Source: Thermoproteota archaeon
GTDB taxonomy: Archaea; Korarchaeota; Korarchaeia; Korarchaeales; Korarchaeaceae
DNA: 38,346 nucleotides
NCBI GenBank assembly: GCA_027061785.1
Contig: JAMOVA010000017.1
Span: 24,001-62,346 of the forward strand
Direction of reading: 5' to 3'
How positions within the stretch are numbered: position 1 is the first letter of the stretch; every line of letters starts with the position of its first letter. The notes under the pieces were generated by a model. It searched no databases and had not been told where the DNA came from. It was given only the letters and a program-made list of their open reading frames with translations. Position numbers and translations under genes: made by a program. Shown in pieces: positions 8,122 through 16,591 of this stretch.

Positions 8122-9339
8122 GTGCCCTCTAGGGTCGACCCATCCCTCTGCGTCAGATGCAAGGGGACCAAGCTGCTATGCGGTTTATCCAAGTGCCCCA
8201 TTCTGGAGAGGGTCAAATCTCAGGCGAGGGTCCCCAGAACCAACTTAGTGGAGGGTCCCTCACCGCCATCGGCCCTAGTGGGTGAGAAGGGATATCCCAA
8301 AGTGTCCATCGGTCCGATGGTGGCTCTAAAAGAGCTGGACCTCCCTGAGCGCCCCGCTCTATGGATAAGGAGGCCCCTCAGTTACATGATCTCCAGGTTC
8401 TCCTCGCAAGTTTACGCTCACTTCAGAATGGATGTGAGGAGGGTGGATGAACCGCAGGTCGAGGAGGTCAGGTGGGCCCTTCTGAGCGAGGTACCCGTCG
8501 AGATTGAGGCCAAGCTCAGGAGACCTCCAACTCCCAGAATCTCCTTCGACGGTCTCCTCACGCCACTAGGCCCGACAGCCCCTGTAGAGAGGGTAAAACT
8601 CGCTGAGGAGCCGAAGATACCTACCTCCATAGAGAGGAGTATTTATGACAGGGATCTGAGTGCCGCTGAAGGTATCGTGGAGCTTTATGGGAAGGGAGTG
8701 GATGTCTACTCAATCTCCAAGGTCCTCTCCTTAGGCTCCTTGGGTGTTCGGGGAAGGAGGAGGCTAGTCCCCACGAGATGGGCGATAACCGCAGTGGATT
8801 CCATGGTCGGGAACTGGTTGAGGAGGCTCGTCGAGCAGATGCCCCCTTACGCCGGGGACGTCTTACTGTACCGGAGTAGTTACGAGGGAAATAGGTACTT
8901 CGTGGTGATCGTTCCCGGACCCTACATGCTGGAGATCGTGGAGGCCTGGCTGCCTAGAGGTCTGTGGACTCAGTCCTCTCGAGAAGCTCACGTACTGATC
9001 AACAGGGAGCACACCCGCATGGGTTTGGAGTACATGGATGGAGGTCACTACGCCATGAGGATCGCCGTTCTGGAGAAGCTGAGGTCGATGAGGAGACAGG
9101 CATCAGTTCTAGCCATCAGGGAGATAGGGCCGGAGTACTATGCTCCCGTGGGGGTCTGGCAGGTTAGGGAGGGAATGAGGATGGCGCTCTCTTCGGAGCT
9201 CGTGAGGTTCGACGAGCTAGATGAGGCACTCGAATTCCTCAGGAGTAGGGTGAGGTTCGATTTGACCCCTATCCTCCGGAGTTCTCAGCTATTGAGGTTC
9301 GTGCGGAGATGGACTTCCTTGGAAGGATTTCTGGAGTGA
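8122..9339 (+). CDS. nreA: DNA repair protein NreA-like (COG1602)
   Basis: This 405-residue protein matches the archaeal Nre family, implicated in DNA-damage tolerance and reported to contact PCNA. The N-terminus has a zinc-finger-like set of cysteines, Cys10, Cys13, Cys20 and Cys25 (CVRCKGTKLLCGLSKCP). The family phrases FDGLLTPLGPTAPVERVKLAE, RSIYDRDLSAAEGIVELY, RRRLVPTRWAITAVDS and EIVEAWLPRG follow. The C-terminal QLLRFVRRW could be a degenerate PCNA-interacting peptide, but this is weak. The start is GTG 8122, 23 bases after the upstream stop, with a possible TATA at about 8113. Its stop abuts that of the convergent flavoprotein gene. Confidence 0.88.
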   Translation: MPSRVDPSLCVRCKGTKLLCGLSKCPILERVKSQARVPRTNLVEGPSPPSALVGEKGYPKVSIGPMVALKELDLPERPALWIRRPLSYMISRFSSQVYAHFRMDVRRVDEPQVEEVRWALLSEVPVEIEAKLRRPPTPRISFDGLLTPLGPTAPVERVKLAEEPKIPTSIERSIYDRDLSAAEGIVELYGKGVDVYSISKVLSLGSLGVRGRRRLVPTRWAITAVDSMVGNWLRRLVEQMPPYAGDVLLYRSSYEGNRYFVVIVPGPYMLEIVEAWLPRGLWTQSSREAHVLINREHTRMGLEYMDGGHYAMRIAVLEKLRSMRRQASVLAIREIGPEYYAPVGVWQVREGMRMALSSELVRFDELDEALEFLRSRVRFDLTPILRSSQLLRFVRRWTSLEGFLE

Positions 9340-10434
9340 TCATATCCCCAGCTTGCTCTTTATGAGGGCCCTAGGCACCCTTGAGATTGCCCATCTCCAG
9401 AAGTCCCTGAACTCGACCTTGCCGATGGATGAGAGCATGTACCTCCTGGCTATCTCAGGATATGAGACGAATAGCTCGAAGAAGAACTTCATCCTGGGCA
9501 TTATCAGGCGAGCAGCCCTTCTCTTAGCCTTCAACTCCTCTAGGATCGGTTTCATCCTCTCACTGTAGTTTTCAGCCGGGGAATCGCTTTCGAGAGCCTT
9601 ACTTGCCTCTAACGAGCTTCTAAATGCGTAATAGAGCCCTTCTCCGGTGAGAGGATCCGCGAGGCCAGCTGCATCTCCTACTAGAAGCACGCGATCCCTT
9701 GCGATGGGTTTGCCGTGACCGCCAGCCGGTATTATCCAGGATCCGTTCATTCTAACGTTGAATCTGGATGAGAACTCCCTGAAGGCCTCCATTATCTCAC
9801 GAGACTTTTCTGACATTCCCCCCACTCCGGCATTGGAGTCCTCGCTCCTCGGGAATATCCAGCCGTACCCGTAGGGTGCTGCGTCCACCATGAAGATCAA
9901 CCTGTCGTGAGGGGGAGCACTGCCTTCGATTGCCACTATCACATCCTCCCTCCTCCACCCATCCCTGACCCCCGATGTTAAAGCCACGACGGAGTTCGCG
10001 CCGTCAGCTCCTATCACGAACCTGGCCTCTTCTCCAGGCCCGATCAGCTTCACGCCGCTATCAGATACCTTTACAGCGCTCACCTTTGCCTTGACGAATT
10101 CGGCTCCTTCCCCTACAGCGCTTTCGAGGAGCCGGTGGTCGAAGAGTTCCCTCTTCACTAGGGCTATGGCGAACTCGCCCGGTGGAGTGCTGACCGTTAC
10201 CTCACGTCCAAAGCCGGCAACTACTACGTCCCTGTGGAAGGCCTCCACCGGCTCCAGAGGTAGGCCCAGTTCCTCGAGTAGCCTAGCTGCCTTCAAAGTT
10301 ATTCCTCCACCACAGGGTTTGGGTCGAGGAAAGCTCCTCATATCCAAGAGTAATGTCTTGAAACCCATCCTAGCTAGCAGGTAAGCTGCGGTTGATCCTG
10401 AAGGTCCAGCTCCGACTATGGCGACGTCCCACAT
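9340..10434 (-). CDS. Geranylgeranyl reductase family FAD-dependent oxidoreductase
   Basis: This 364-residue flavoprotein has an N-terminal FAD-binding Rossmann motif (VAIVGAGPSGSTAAYLLAR, residues 4-22), the family's KPCGGGI segment near residue 40, and the second FAD motif GDAAGLADPLTGEGLYYA near residue 250. In archaea this family saturates the geranylgeranyl chains of membrane lipids; related members act on other isoprenoids, so the exact substrate is not certain. A TTTTAAAG box lies about 27 bases before ATG 10434. It diverges from the ArsR-type regulator gene 88 bases away, and its stop touches the nreA stop. Confidence 0.88.
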   Translation of the reverse strand: MWDVAIVGAGPSGSTAAYLLARMGFKTLLLDMRSFPRPKPCGGGITLKAARLLEELGLPLEPVEAFHRDVVVAGFGREVTVSTPPGEFAIALVKRELFDHRLLESAVGEGAEFVKAKVSAVKVSDSGVKLIGPGEEARFVIGADGANSVVALTSGVRDGWRREDVIVAIEGSAPPHDRLIFMVDAAPYGYGWIFPRSEDSNAGVGGMSEKSREIMEAFREFSSRFNVRMNGSWIIPAGGHGKPIARDRVLLVGDAAGLADPLTGEGLYYAFRSSLEASKALESDSPAENYSERMKPILEELKAKRRAARLIMPRMKFFFELFVSYPEIARRYMLSSIGKVEFRDFWRWAISRVPRALIKSKLGI

Positions 10435-10476
10435 TTTCCCATTGTCGCTCCAAACGGTCCTTTAAAACTGCGAGGG

Positions 10477-10508
10477 AAAATATATATCTAATGAAAGAAC
10501 AAGTGTTC
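10477..10508 (+). promoter_or_regulatory. Promoter and palindromic operator of the ArsR-type gene
   Basis: A strong TATA box (AAAATATATATC, 10477-10488) is followed by GAACA-AG-TGTTC, a perfect 12-base palindrome at 10497-10508. This places the palindrome at the expected transcription start. Its position fits autorepression by the downstream ArsR-like protein. Confidence 0.6.
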
Positions 10509-10522
10509 AACGGTGTTAAATC

Positions 10523-10903
10523 ATGAGTAGAGCTGAGGAGGTACTTAAGAAGGTCCCCCGAAGATGCATAGAAGACATAAGAGAGTACGTCGAAAAGATC
10601 GATAGGGCTCTGGACAATCTAGAGAAGTTAGAAGATAAGGAAAGGATGGCTTGGGCCTTTAAGGCTTTGTCCAATACAACAAAGTTAGACATCATATTAC
10701 TGTTGGCGGCATCCGAGATGCCCGTCTGTCTGATTTCCTACATACTGGAGAAGGACCAGTCGCTCATCTCCCATCATCTGTCCGACCTCAAGACAGCTGG
10801 TCTAGTTAAGGAGACGGTGAAGGGTAAGTTCAGGGTGTACAAGCTCCAGAAGGATGCCCTGTTAGATTTATTCAATAAGATAGGGTCCATAGTGAAGGGG
10901 TGA
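10523..10903 (+). CDS. ArsR-family winged-helix regulator
   Basis: This 126-residue protein has an N-terminal helical region (residues 1-45) and then an ArsR-type winged helix: [19 protein letters not shown], the recognition helix in [18 protein letters not shown], and the wing [11 protein letters not shown]. Cys17 and Cys70 are the only cysteines. This is too few for a classic metal site, so the signal it senses is unclear. It lies five bases before an adenosine-specific-kinase gene with which it is probably co-transcribed. A palindrome at the predicted transcription start suggests autoregulation. Confidence 0.9.
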   Translation: MSRAEEVLKKVPRRCIEDIREYVEKIDRALDNLEKLEDKERMAWAFKALSNTTKLDIILLLAASEMPVCLISYILEKDQSLISHHLSDLKTAGLVKETVKGKFRVYKLQKDALLDLFNKIGSIVKG

Positions 10904-10907
10904 TCCC

Positions 10908-11408
10908 TTGGATCTGAAGCTTGAGGTCGTGGATGTCACCCCACCTGAGGGTACCAACATCATAATAGCGACCTCTCACTTCATTAAGACCGTTGAAGAT
11001 GTTTACGAGGCTTTGGCTGATTCGTGCTCCAGCATTAAGTTCGGATTCGCTTTCTGCGAGTCATCTGGACCTAGACTCATAAGGAAGGCAGGTAATGATC
11101 CCGAGCTGATCGAGGCAGCCGTGGAGAGGGCCAAGAAGATAGCCGCAGGCCACTGCCTAATCATAATAATGAGAGATGCTTGGCCCATAAACGTCCTTCC
11201 CCGTCTCAAGCAGCTACCGGAGATAGTCACCCTTTACGCGGCTACGGCGAACCCATTGAAGGTCGTGGTGGCTGACGTGGGTGACGGTAGGGGAATACTG
11301 GGAGTGATAGATGGAGGCACTCCCACGGGAGTTGAGTCGGAGGAGGATGTAAGGGAGAGGATGGAGTTTCTGAGGAAGATAGGCTACAAGCATCCCTTCC
11401 CCGAGTGA
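10908..11408 (+). CDS. Adenosine-specific kinase (PF04008 family)
   Basis: This 166-residue protein matches the DUF355/adenosine-specific kinase family (COG1839) over its whole length. The family phrases are [58 protein letters not shown] and [20 protein letters not shown]. The annotation rests on a structural study of an archaeal homologue; the physiological role is not well established. Translation starts at TTG 10908 after a GGGGTGATC ribosome-binding site that overlaps the ArsR stop, so the pair is coupled. Its stop abuts the stop of the convergent RNase HIII-like gene. Confidence 0.88.
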   Translation: MDLKLEVVDVTPPEGTNIIIATSHFIKTVEDVYEALADSCSSIKFGFAFCESSGPRLIRKAGNDPELIEAAVERAKKIAAGHCLIIIMRDAWPINVLPRLKQLPEIVTLYAATANPLKVVVADVGDGRGILGVIDGGTPTGVESEEDVRERMEFLRKIGYKHPFPE

Positions 11409-12122
11409 TCACATCCACTTGATCCCCTCATCCATCTTTTCCAAGTAAATTCTCCTTGCTATGATGCTAGCTGCAGCGACTGAGGGATACTTTAGATCGG
11501 CACCTGATTCAATCACGACCTCTATCCCTCTACTCTCGAAGGATGAGAAAGCCCTCCTGAGCCTGACCTCGTCGAAGGAGTCCACAATTATTCTAGAGGC
11601 TTTTACCTCGTCTAAGACGTCTGAAACCACTTGTAGGTGCCATTCAGTCAACAGATCGTTCAGTTTCCCCTTCCTCCATGTGCTCATCAGTTGATCCGGA
11701 GTCACGACCTTGTAACTCAACGCCAGCGAGTTCCTCTCTACCATATCAGCGAGTTCCAAGAGCCTGTGCTTGGATAGGGACTTCGATTCCAGCAGTCCCC
11801 TGGCTCTTAGGAACCTCCTGCCGTCCTCGTCCAGTGCGACTGCAGCGACCACTATGGGTCCCCGTTTCTCCCCTTTCCCAGCTTCATCAGAACCTACTTC
11901 TATCCCGGGTCGTTCTATCAAAGATTTCTCTATCAGAGGAATGAGAGGCTCGTGGTACACCACTTTACCGCTTGAATAGACCACTCCCTTGTAGTCGAGT
12001 ACCTCGAACCTGAAGAGCTCCCACTTACTCTTGGGAGGGAGGATTCTGCCTCCTTCCCTTATCACTAGGCTCTTAAGGTTCTCCAGTTCCTCTTCTCTTA
12101 GCAATGTACTTAACTGCCGCAA
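11409..12122 (-). CDS. Ribonuclease HIII-like protein, short C-terminus
   Basis: This 237-residue protein has two parts. Residues 8-60 (LREEELENLKSLV to SGKVVYHE) resemble the TBP-like substrate-binding domain found in RNase HIII. Residues 75-237 are an RNase H2-type catalytic domain with GSDEAGKGEKRGPIVVAAV. The four expected acidic catalytic residues are present: Asp79, Glu80, Asp181 (IIVDSF) and Asp209 (ADLKYPSVAAASIIAR). It would cut the RNA of RNA/DNA hybrids. The protein stops only 28 residues after Asp209, where relatives continue for about 50-90, so the C-terminal helices are missing. The start is TTG 12122 after GGTGAT, inside the last 50 bases of the upstream CARDB gene. Confidence 0.85.
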   Translation of the reverse strand: MRQLSTLLREEELENLKSLVIREGGRILPPKSKWELFRFEVLDYKGVVYSSGKVVYHEPLIPLIEKSLIERPGIEVGSDEAGKGEKRGPIVVAAVALDEDGRRFLRARGLLESKSLSKHRLLELADMVERNSLALSYKVVTPDQLMSTWRKGKLNDLLTEWHLQVVSDVLDEVKASRIIVDSFDEVRLRRAFSSFESRGIEVVIESGADLKYPSVAAASIIARRIYLEKMDEGIKWM

Positions 12123-13287
12123 TCACAATCACCAGAAGTAAAACGGGAATCGCGACCCAGTATGGCGGCTCCTCTCCCGCTATATGAACCACTCTAGTCG
12201 TCTCGTTGGATCTCTTCAGCTCCTTGGGATACTCTTGGACCCAGGCGACCCAAGCTAATATGGAGTGGTTCCCCTCCTTCTCCGCCTTCAGAGGTATGCT
12301 TACGAATGAGAAGTTCCCCGGACCCAGATCTCCTATCTTGGCGACCTCATGCCTACCTAAGAACTTGACGTGAAGCTCCACGTCTAAGGCCTTGAATGAG
12401 GATGGGTTGACGATAGTGGCGTTGAATTTGAACCTTTGTCCCAATTTAACCTCTTCAGGTACCTCTATCTTCTCTATTTTAACGCTTGAGGGCTTTATCA
12501 CCTTGTATGGATAATCTACGTAAGTTCTCAGCCGTCTACCGGCCACCTCGTACTCGACAGTCACCGTTACCTTTTGTTGCCCCCCGGGAGCGTCCATGGG
12601 TATCTTTATCGGTATTCTAGCGAACAGTGCCCTGCGGTAACTCCAGTACTCAACGGTCTCGTTGTATAAGAGGCCTAAGATGCTGTCTTCCACCTTGATC
12701 ACGACATTCCTCATGGCCGTGGGGTATAAGGGCGGTCCAGTGAGGACTGTTACGTTAGCTATTATTACGGAGGGTGGCACGACCTCCGTCTTGCTTAGAT
12801 TCAGAAACACCATCGGTTCCCACTTGTGGACGTAGATCTGCTTGCTGCCCGTCACAGCATACTTAACGAGGCGTTCTCCCTCCTTGACTAAGAGGTATCC
12901 TCTAGCTGAAATGGTCCTGCTGACCTCCATGTCTTGGAGGGGGACTTGGACTATGAAGGCCACGTGAGCAGCTGTTGCACCGTCCCCCTGATAGACAGCC
13001 GTGTTTCCATCCCATCTGACGTCTATTTTGTTACCCTCGGCGTCTATTCCGCTTGCCCCGTAAGGTTCGACCTTCCAGCTGGATGGAGCTGAGATGGACA
13101 GTTTGAACTCGACTATGGGCCTAGTTCCTGGAGATGTCACGTTTATGAAAGCATAGAAGAAACCGCCAGCGACCACCTCGGTATCCGATACGCCCAGTAA
13201 TGCTATTTGAGCTTGTGTAGGCCGCAGAGAAGGTATGGTTAGCAGTAGCACCATCATTATAAGCGATGCAGCAGCTGTGTACCTCAT
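12073..13287 (-). CDS. Exported CARDB/NEW3-type membrane-anchored protein (COG1361-like)
   Basis: This 404-residue protein has a signal peptide (residues 1-26, ending near PTQAQ), two or three beta-sandwich repeats of NEW3/CARDB type (for example VEEVKLGQRFKFNATIVNPS-like spacing near residue 300), and a C-terminal membrane helix (about 376-396) with a KYIAKRRGTGEP tail. The topology is the same as that of the 831-residue protein at 2447-4942. It is divergently transcribed from an ABC ATPase/permease pair with only 35 bases between the starts. A TATA box on the minus strand (about 13306-13315) is 23 bases before ATG 13287. RNase HIII overlaps its 3' end. Confidence 0.82.
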   Translation of the reverse strand: MRYTAAASLIMMVLLLTIPSLRPTQAQIALLGVSDTEVVAGGFFYAFINVTSPGTRPIVEFKLSISAPSSWKVEPYGASGIDAEGNKIDVRWDGNTAVYQGDGATAAHVAFIVQVPLQDMEVSRTISARGYLLVKEGERLVKYAVTGSKQIYVHKWEPMVFLNLSKTEVVPPSVIIANVTVLTGPPLYPTAMRNVVIKVEDSILGLLYNETVEYWSYRRALFARIPIKIPMDAPGGQQKVTVTVEYEVAGRRLRTYVDYPYKVIKPSSVKIEKIEVPEEVKLGQRFKFNATIVNPSSFKALDVELHVKFLGRHEVAKIGDLGPGNFSFVSIPLKAEKEGNHSILAWVAWVQEYPKELKRSNETTRVVHIAGEEPPYWVAIPVLLLVIVIAAVKYIAKRRGTGEP

Positions 13288-13303
13288 CAGGGGTTCTCGC
13301 AGC

Positions 13304-13317
13304 TCAAATATATAAAC
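13304..13317. promoter_or_regulatory. Shared AT-rich core promoter of a divergent gene pair
   Basis: The sequence CAAATATATAAACG reads as a TATA element on both strands between starts 35 bases apart (13287 minus, 13323 plus). The spacing to the start is best for the minus-strand gene. The plus-strand gene may use it with a very short leader or start at ATG 13329. Confidence 0.5.
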
Positions 13318-13322
13318 GGGGT

Positions 13323-14072
13323 GTGTCGATGGTCGCGGTCGAAGCTATATCATTGACTAAGGCCTTCGGGGACTTCTTTGCGGTCAGAGAACTCAGTTTC
13401 AAGGTGGAAGAAGGGACCATATTCGGATTGCTGGGACCGAACGGGGCTGGAAAGACCACGACGCTGAGGATGATCTATGGTGTTCTGAAGCCCACGTCCG
13501 GGACGGCAAAGGTGATGGGAGTAGATGTGAGGGAGAATCTCATAGAGGCCAAGAGGAAGATGGGTGTGCTCCCGGAGGATACCGGCGTGTATCCCAGACT
13601 GACTGCCGAGGAGAATTTGGTGTACTTCGGTAAACTGAGGGGGATGGATGAGGATAAACTCCGGAAGAGAGTAGAAGAGCTCCTTGAGGTCCTGAACCTC
13701 ACTCACAAGAGGTTCGTAATAGCTGATAAGCTATCTAGGGGGCAGAAGCAGAAATTAGCGTTCGCTAGAGCCATTCTTGATGAGCCTCCCGTCCTCCTGT
13801 TAGACGAGCCTACACTGGGTGTGGACGTAATGAGTGCCCGGGAAATAAGGAAGATGATAGAGGAGTACGCTAGCTCCGGTAAGACGGTTATACTCTCCAC
13901 GCACAACATGTGGGAGGTGGAGAAACTCTGCGATCGCATAGCAATCATCAGTGAGGGGACATTGAGGTACGAGGGTAGCAAGGAGGATCTGGAGAGGATC
14001 GCCGGAAAGAGGGAGTTCGAAGACATATTCGTGAGGCTGGTCAAGGGTGAGGTCATTGAGAAAGCTGTTTAA
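13323..14072 (+). CDS. ABC transporter ATP-binding protein (NatA-like)
   Basis: Starting at GTG 13323 (ATG 13329 is an alternative), this is a protein of about 249 residues. The longer frame back to 13266 would run into the divergent gene and through the promoter, so it was rejected. It has Walker A GPNGAGKTTT near residue 38, a Q-loop at GVLPEDTGVYPRLT, a signature that reads LSRGQKQKL rather than LSGGQ, Walker B VLLLDEP, and the switch histidine in STHNMWEVE. NatA-type ATPases commonly show LSRGMKQK, so the signature is not a defect. It overlaps the permease gene that follows and powers it. Confidence 0.93.
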   Translation: MSMVAVEAISLTKAFGDFFAVRELSFKVEEGTIFGLLGPNGAGKTTTLRMIYGVLKPTSGTAKVMGVDVRENLIEAKRKMGVLPEDTGVYPRLTAEENLVYFGKLRGMDEDKLRKRVEELLEVLNLTHKRFVIADKLSRGQKQKLAFARAILDEPPVLLLDEPTLGVDVMSAREIRKMIEEYASSGKTVILSTHNMWEVEKLCDRIAIISEGTLRYEGSKEDLERIAGKREFEDIFVRLVKGEVIEKAV

Positions 14073-15351
14073 GGGATCATCCGGTGTGGTAAAGCTCTCC
14101 AAGGGATTTGGGCAGAAGGGTTACTCCCTCCCTCCAAAGCCCTGGCTGGTGGTGGCGTGGAAGGAGGTGCTGGAGGCGTTTAGGGATAGGAGGACCATGC
14201 TGAACGTGGTACTCCTCCCCATGATCCTCATGCCCCTAGTCATCTCTCTCCCCACCCTCATGCTTAGCCCCAAGACCATACCCCCAAAGATCATGGTGGT
14301 CGTGGAGGATCCCAACGGAATGGACCTCGCCAAGAGGATAAAATCCTTAGAGAACACATCAGAAGCCTCGGTTTCGGTCGTTACTGGTGGAGGTAACTAT
14401 ACTGGCCTAATATTGAGCGGAGATTACGATCTTATCGTCGAGATACCCGAGGGGTTCTATCGGAACCTCAGCTCCGGGAGGACGGGTCAGCTAATCTATT
14501 ACTACGATCCCTATGGGGCTAGATCCTCCGTGGCCATGGGAGTGGTCCAGAGGGTAGTGAGCGAGTACTCCGAGGAGGTGTTGAGGAGGAGGCTCGAGGC
14601 CATAAACCTATCCGAGGAGTACATAAGGCCGATAGTGTCCGTGGCGGTGCAGGTCACCAGCACGGGAGAAGGAGCCACTACCGGAGAGGTGGTGACGGCG
14701 ATGGTTCTCCCGATGATGGTTGGGCTCATAGCGATAACAGGCGCCGGCACATTCGCTATAGACATGATAGCAGGCGAGAGGGAGAGGAAGACCCTAGAAG
14801 CCCTCTTCACTAACCCGGTCAGCAGAGGGCAGCTCCTGCTGGGAAAGTTCGGTGCCCTCACCCTGTTATCCCTGATAAGCGGTCTGGCAACCCTGTTCTC
14901 CGCTTTGATAGGGGTGGGATTCGCCGTCACATCGATGAGCGAGTCGCTGGCGGCCGGATCCGTGCCGCAGCTGATGGAACCATCGAGACTCCTCTACCTC
15001 ACCCTAGGGATCCTGATCACAGTAGCCCTAGGTGGGTTGACGGGGAATGCGGTCATGATAACCGCCGCTTCCTTCGCTAAGACCTTCAAGGAGGCGCAGC
15101 AGTACGTGGGTTTCCTCACCCTGATACTAGTGGTGCCCATGATCGCCATCCCCTACGCTCCGCAGTCCTTCCACCCCATACTGAGGGCTCTGCCCATATC
15201 CAGCCTCGCGATGTTCGCCAGGGATATGATAGTAAACCCGGGAGATCTGGGGGCAATAGCAACTTCCCTCACCGCTTCCATCCTCTATCTAGTTGTATTC
15301 CTATGGTTAAGTGCAAAGATGTTCGGGAGAGAGTCCGTGATCTTCGGTTGA
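14047..15351 (+). CDS. ABC-2 type permease (NatB-like, COG1668)
   Basis: This membrane protein of about 430 residues has an N-terminal cytoplasmic stretch, a first helix (about residues 48-70), a large extracytoplasmic domain to about residue 220, and five or six helices after it. The phrases VAWKEVLEAFRDRRTMLNVV and DMIAGERERKTLEALFTNPV are hallmarks of NatB-type permeases. The start is ambiguous: GTG 14047, TTG 14056 (closer to a GGGTGAGG site) or GTG 14086. All lie near the 3' end of the ATPase gene, so the genes are coupled. The substrate is unknown; NatAB exports sodium in Bacillus, but that cannot be assumed here. Confidence 0.92.
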   Translation: MRSLRKLFKGSSGVVKLSKGFGQKGYSLPPKPWLVVAWKEVLEAFRDRRTMLNVVLLPMILMPLVISLPTLMLSPKTIPPKIMVVVEDPNGMDLAKRIKSLENTSEASVSVVTGGGNYTGLILSGDYDLIVEIPEGFYRNLSSGRTGQLIYYYDPYGARSSVAMGVVQRVVSEYSEEVLRRRLEAINLSEEYIRPIVSVAVQVTSTGEGATTGEVVTAMVLPMMVGLIAITGAGTFAIDMIAGERERKTLEALFTNPVSRGQLLLGKFGALTLLSLISGLATLFSALIGVGFAVTSMSESLAAGSVPQLMEPSRLLYLTLGILITVALGGLTGNAVMITAASFAKTFKEAQQYVGFLTLILVVPMIAIPYAPQSFHPILRALPISSLAMFARDMIVNPGDLGAIATSLTASILYLVVFLWLSAKMFGRESVIFG

Positions 15352-15407
15352 GGGACCTTTCGTTTAACTTTTTCAATTACCCTCCCCCACCCTGCGCGGT
15401 GTTCTGA

Positions 15408-16583
15408 GTGAAGGTCGTTGTCGTCGGATTTGGGCTGGGAGGACTGGGCTCTGCTTGGCATGTTGCCGAGCAGGTTCCGGACGCTAAGATCACGGTTATC
15501 GGTGATGAAAGGCCGTACGTGAGACACAAGCTGAGGCTCGTCACGCAGGGGATGGACCTCTGGGTGAGCACCAAGCACTTGGAGTCCAAGGACGTCGAGA
15601 TAATTCTGGACAAGGTGACCAAGATAAGGAGGGAGCAGAAGGAGGTCGTCCTCTCGGACGGTAAGACCATTCCGTACGACTACCTCATATTGGCCACCGG
15701 ATCCAATCCCACCATCCCCTCGAGACTGAAGGGTGGGGAGAACTGTGCCGTTTTCAGGAGATTAGAGGATGTCCAGAAGCTGATAGATGAGAAGCCAAAT
15801 GAGGTGGCCATAATCGGCGCCAGCTTCGTGGCCCTTCATGTGGCTGACGCTGCTAGGGCCATCGGAGCCAAGCCCAAGGTCATAGTGAGGTCGAGGCTCA
15901 TAAGAAGGAGCTTGGAGCCTGAGCTCTCCGCCAAGCTGGAGGAGTTCCTAGCTGAGAGGGGAGTGGAGTTCGTCCACGGTAAGCCCAAGGAGGTGAGGGA
16001 TTCGAAGGTCATTGTGGACGAGGACAAGGAGGTCAGCTCAGAGATGACCTTCGTGGCCACGGGTGTAAGCCCTGAGATAACGCTGGCTAAGGAGGCGGGC
16101 CTCGAGCTCCTGGACGGTTGGGTCATAAAGACGGATCAGCAGGGGAGGACCTCGGATCCCAACATATTCGCCGTCGGGGACAACGCGACCGTCATCGACA
16201 TATTCACCAACAAGCCCATATACATGGGGATAGGCACCGCCGCGAGCATAATGTCCCTTAACGCGGCCAAAGCACTCACGGGATTCAAGGCAGCTTACAG
16301 GGTGCCTAGATTCCAGAAGGACGTCTTCTTCGGTGGGGTCCACATGGCCTCGGTTGGACTGACGAGTGTTGAGGCTGAGAATGAGGGGTTCGAGGCGGAC
16401 AGAGTGTATCTCAGCGGAGACGGTTGGGGTGACCACGCCTACCTCGTCTATGAGAAGAAAACTAAGAGGGTCCTCGGGTTCAGCGCCATCTCCAAGGAGG
16501 AGGTGGGCTGGAAGGGAATGGAAGTCATGATGGCCATGGTAAGGAGGTGGCCCGTGAGCAAGCTGGGCGTGGAGGTCTCCTGA
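15408..16583 (+). CDS. FAD-dependent pyridine nucleotide oxidoreductase (COG0446-like)
   Basis: This 391-residue flavoprotein has an FAD Rossmann motif at the N-terminus (VVVVGFGLGGLGSAWHVAE), the ATG-type motif YDYLILATGSNP near residue 95, an NAD(P)-binding motif (VAIIGASFVALHVADAA, about 128-144), and the FAD-contact motif IFAVGDNA near residue 258. The N-terminal cysteine used by CoA-disulfide reductases is absent (the position reads RPYVRHKLRL). It is therefore more likely an NADH oxidase or ferredoxin/rubredoxin-reductase-like enzyme than a disulfide reductase. It is monocistronic, with GTG 15408 as start and a weak TATA (GTTTAACTTTT) about 40 bases upstream. Confidence 0.87.
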   Translation: MKVVVVGFGLGGLGSAWHVAEQVPDAKITVIGDERPYVRHKLRLVTQGMDLWVSTKHLESKDVEIILDKVTKIRREQKEVVLSDGKTIPYDYLILATGSNPTIPSRLKGGENCAVFRRLEDVQKLIDEKPNEVAIIGASFVALHVADAARAIGAKPKVIVRSRLIRRSLEPELSAKLEEFLAERGVEFVHGKPKEVRDSKVIVDEDKEVSSEMTFVATGVSPEITLAKEAGLELLDGWVIKTDQQGRTSDPNIFAVGDNATVIDIFTNKPIYMGIGTAASIMSLNAAKALTGFKAAYRVPRFQKDVFFGGVHMASVGLTSVEAENEGFEADRVYLSGDGWGDHAYLVYEKKTKRVLGFSAISKEEVGWKGMEVMMAMVRRWPVSKLGVEVS

Positions 16584-16591
16584 GACCTGAA

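Noticed and set aside
11409-12122. RNase HIII-like gene as a frameshifted pseudogene
   Set aside because: All four catalytic residues are present, and the gene ends exactly at the stop of the convergent gene, leaving no room for a displaced C-terminus.
13266-13322. N-terminal extension of the ABC ATPase back to ATG 13266
   Set aside because: It would overlap the divergent gene's start and run through the TATA box; homology begins only after GTG 13323.
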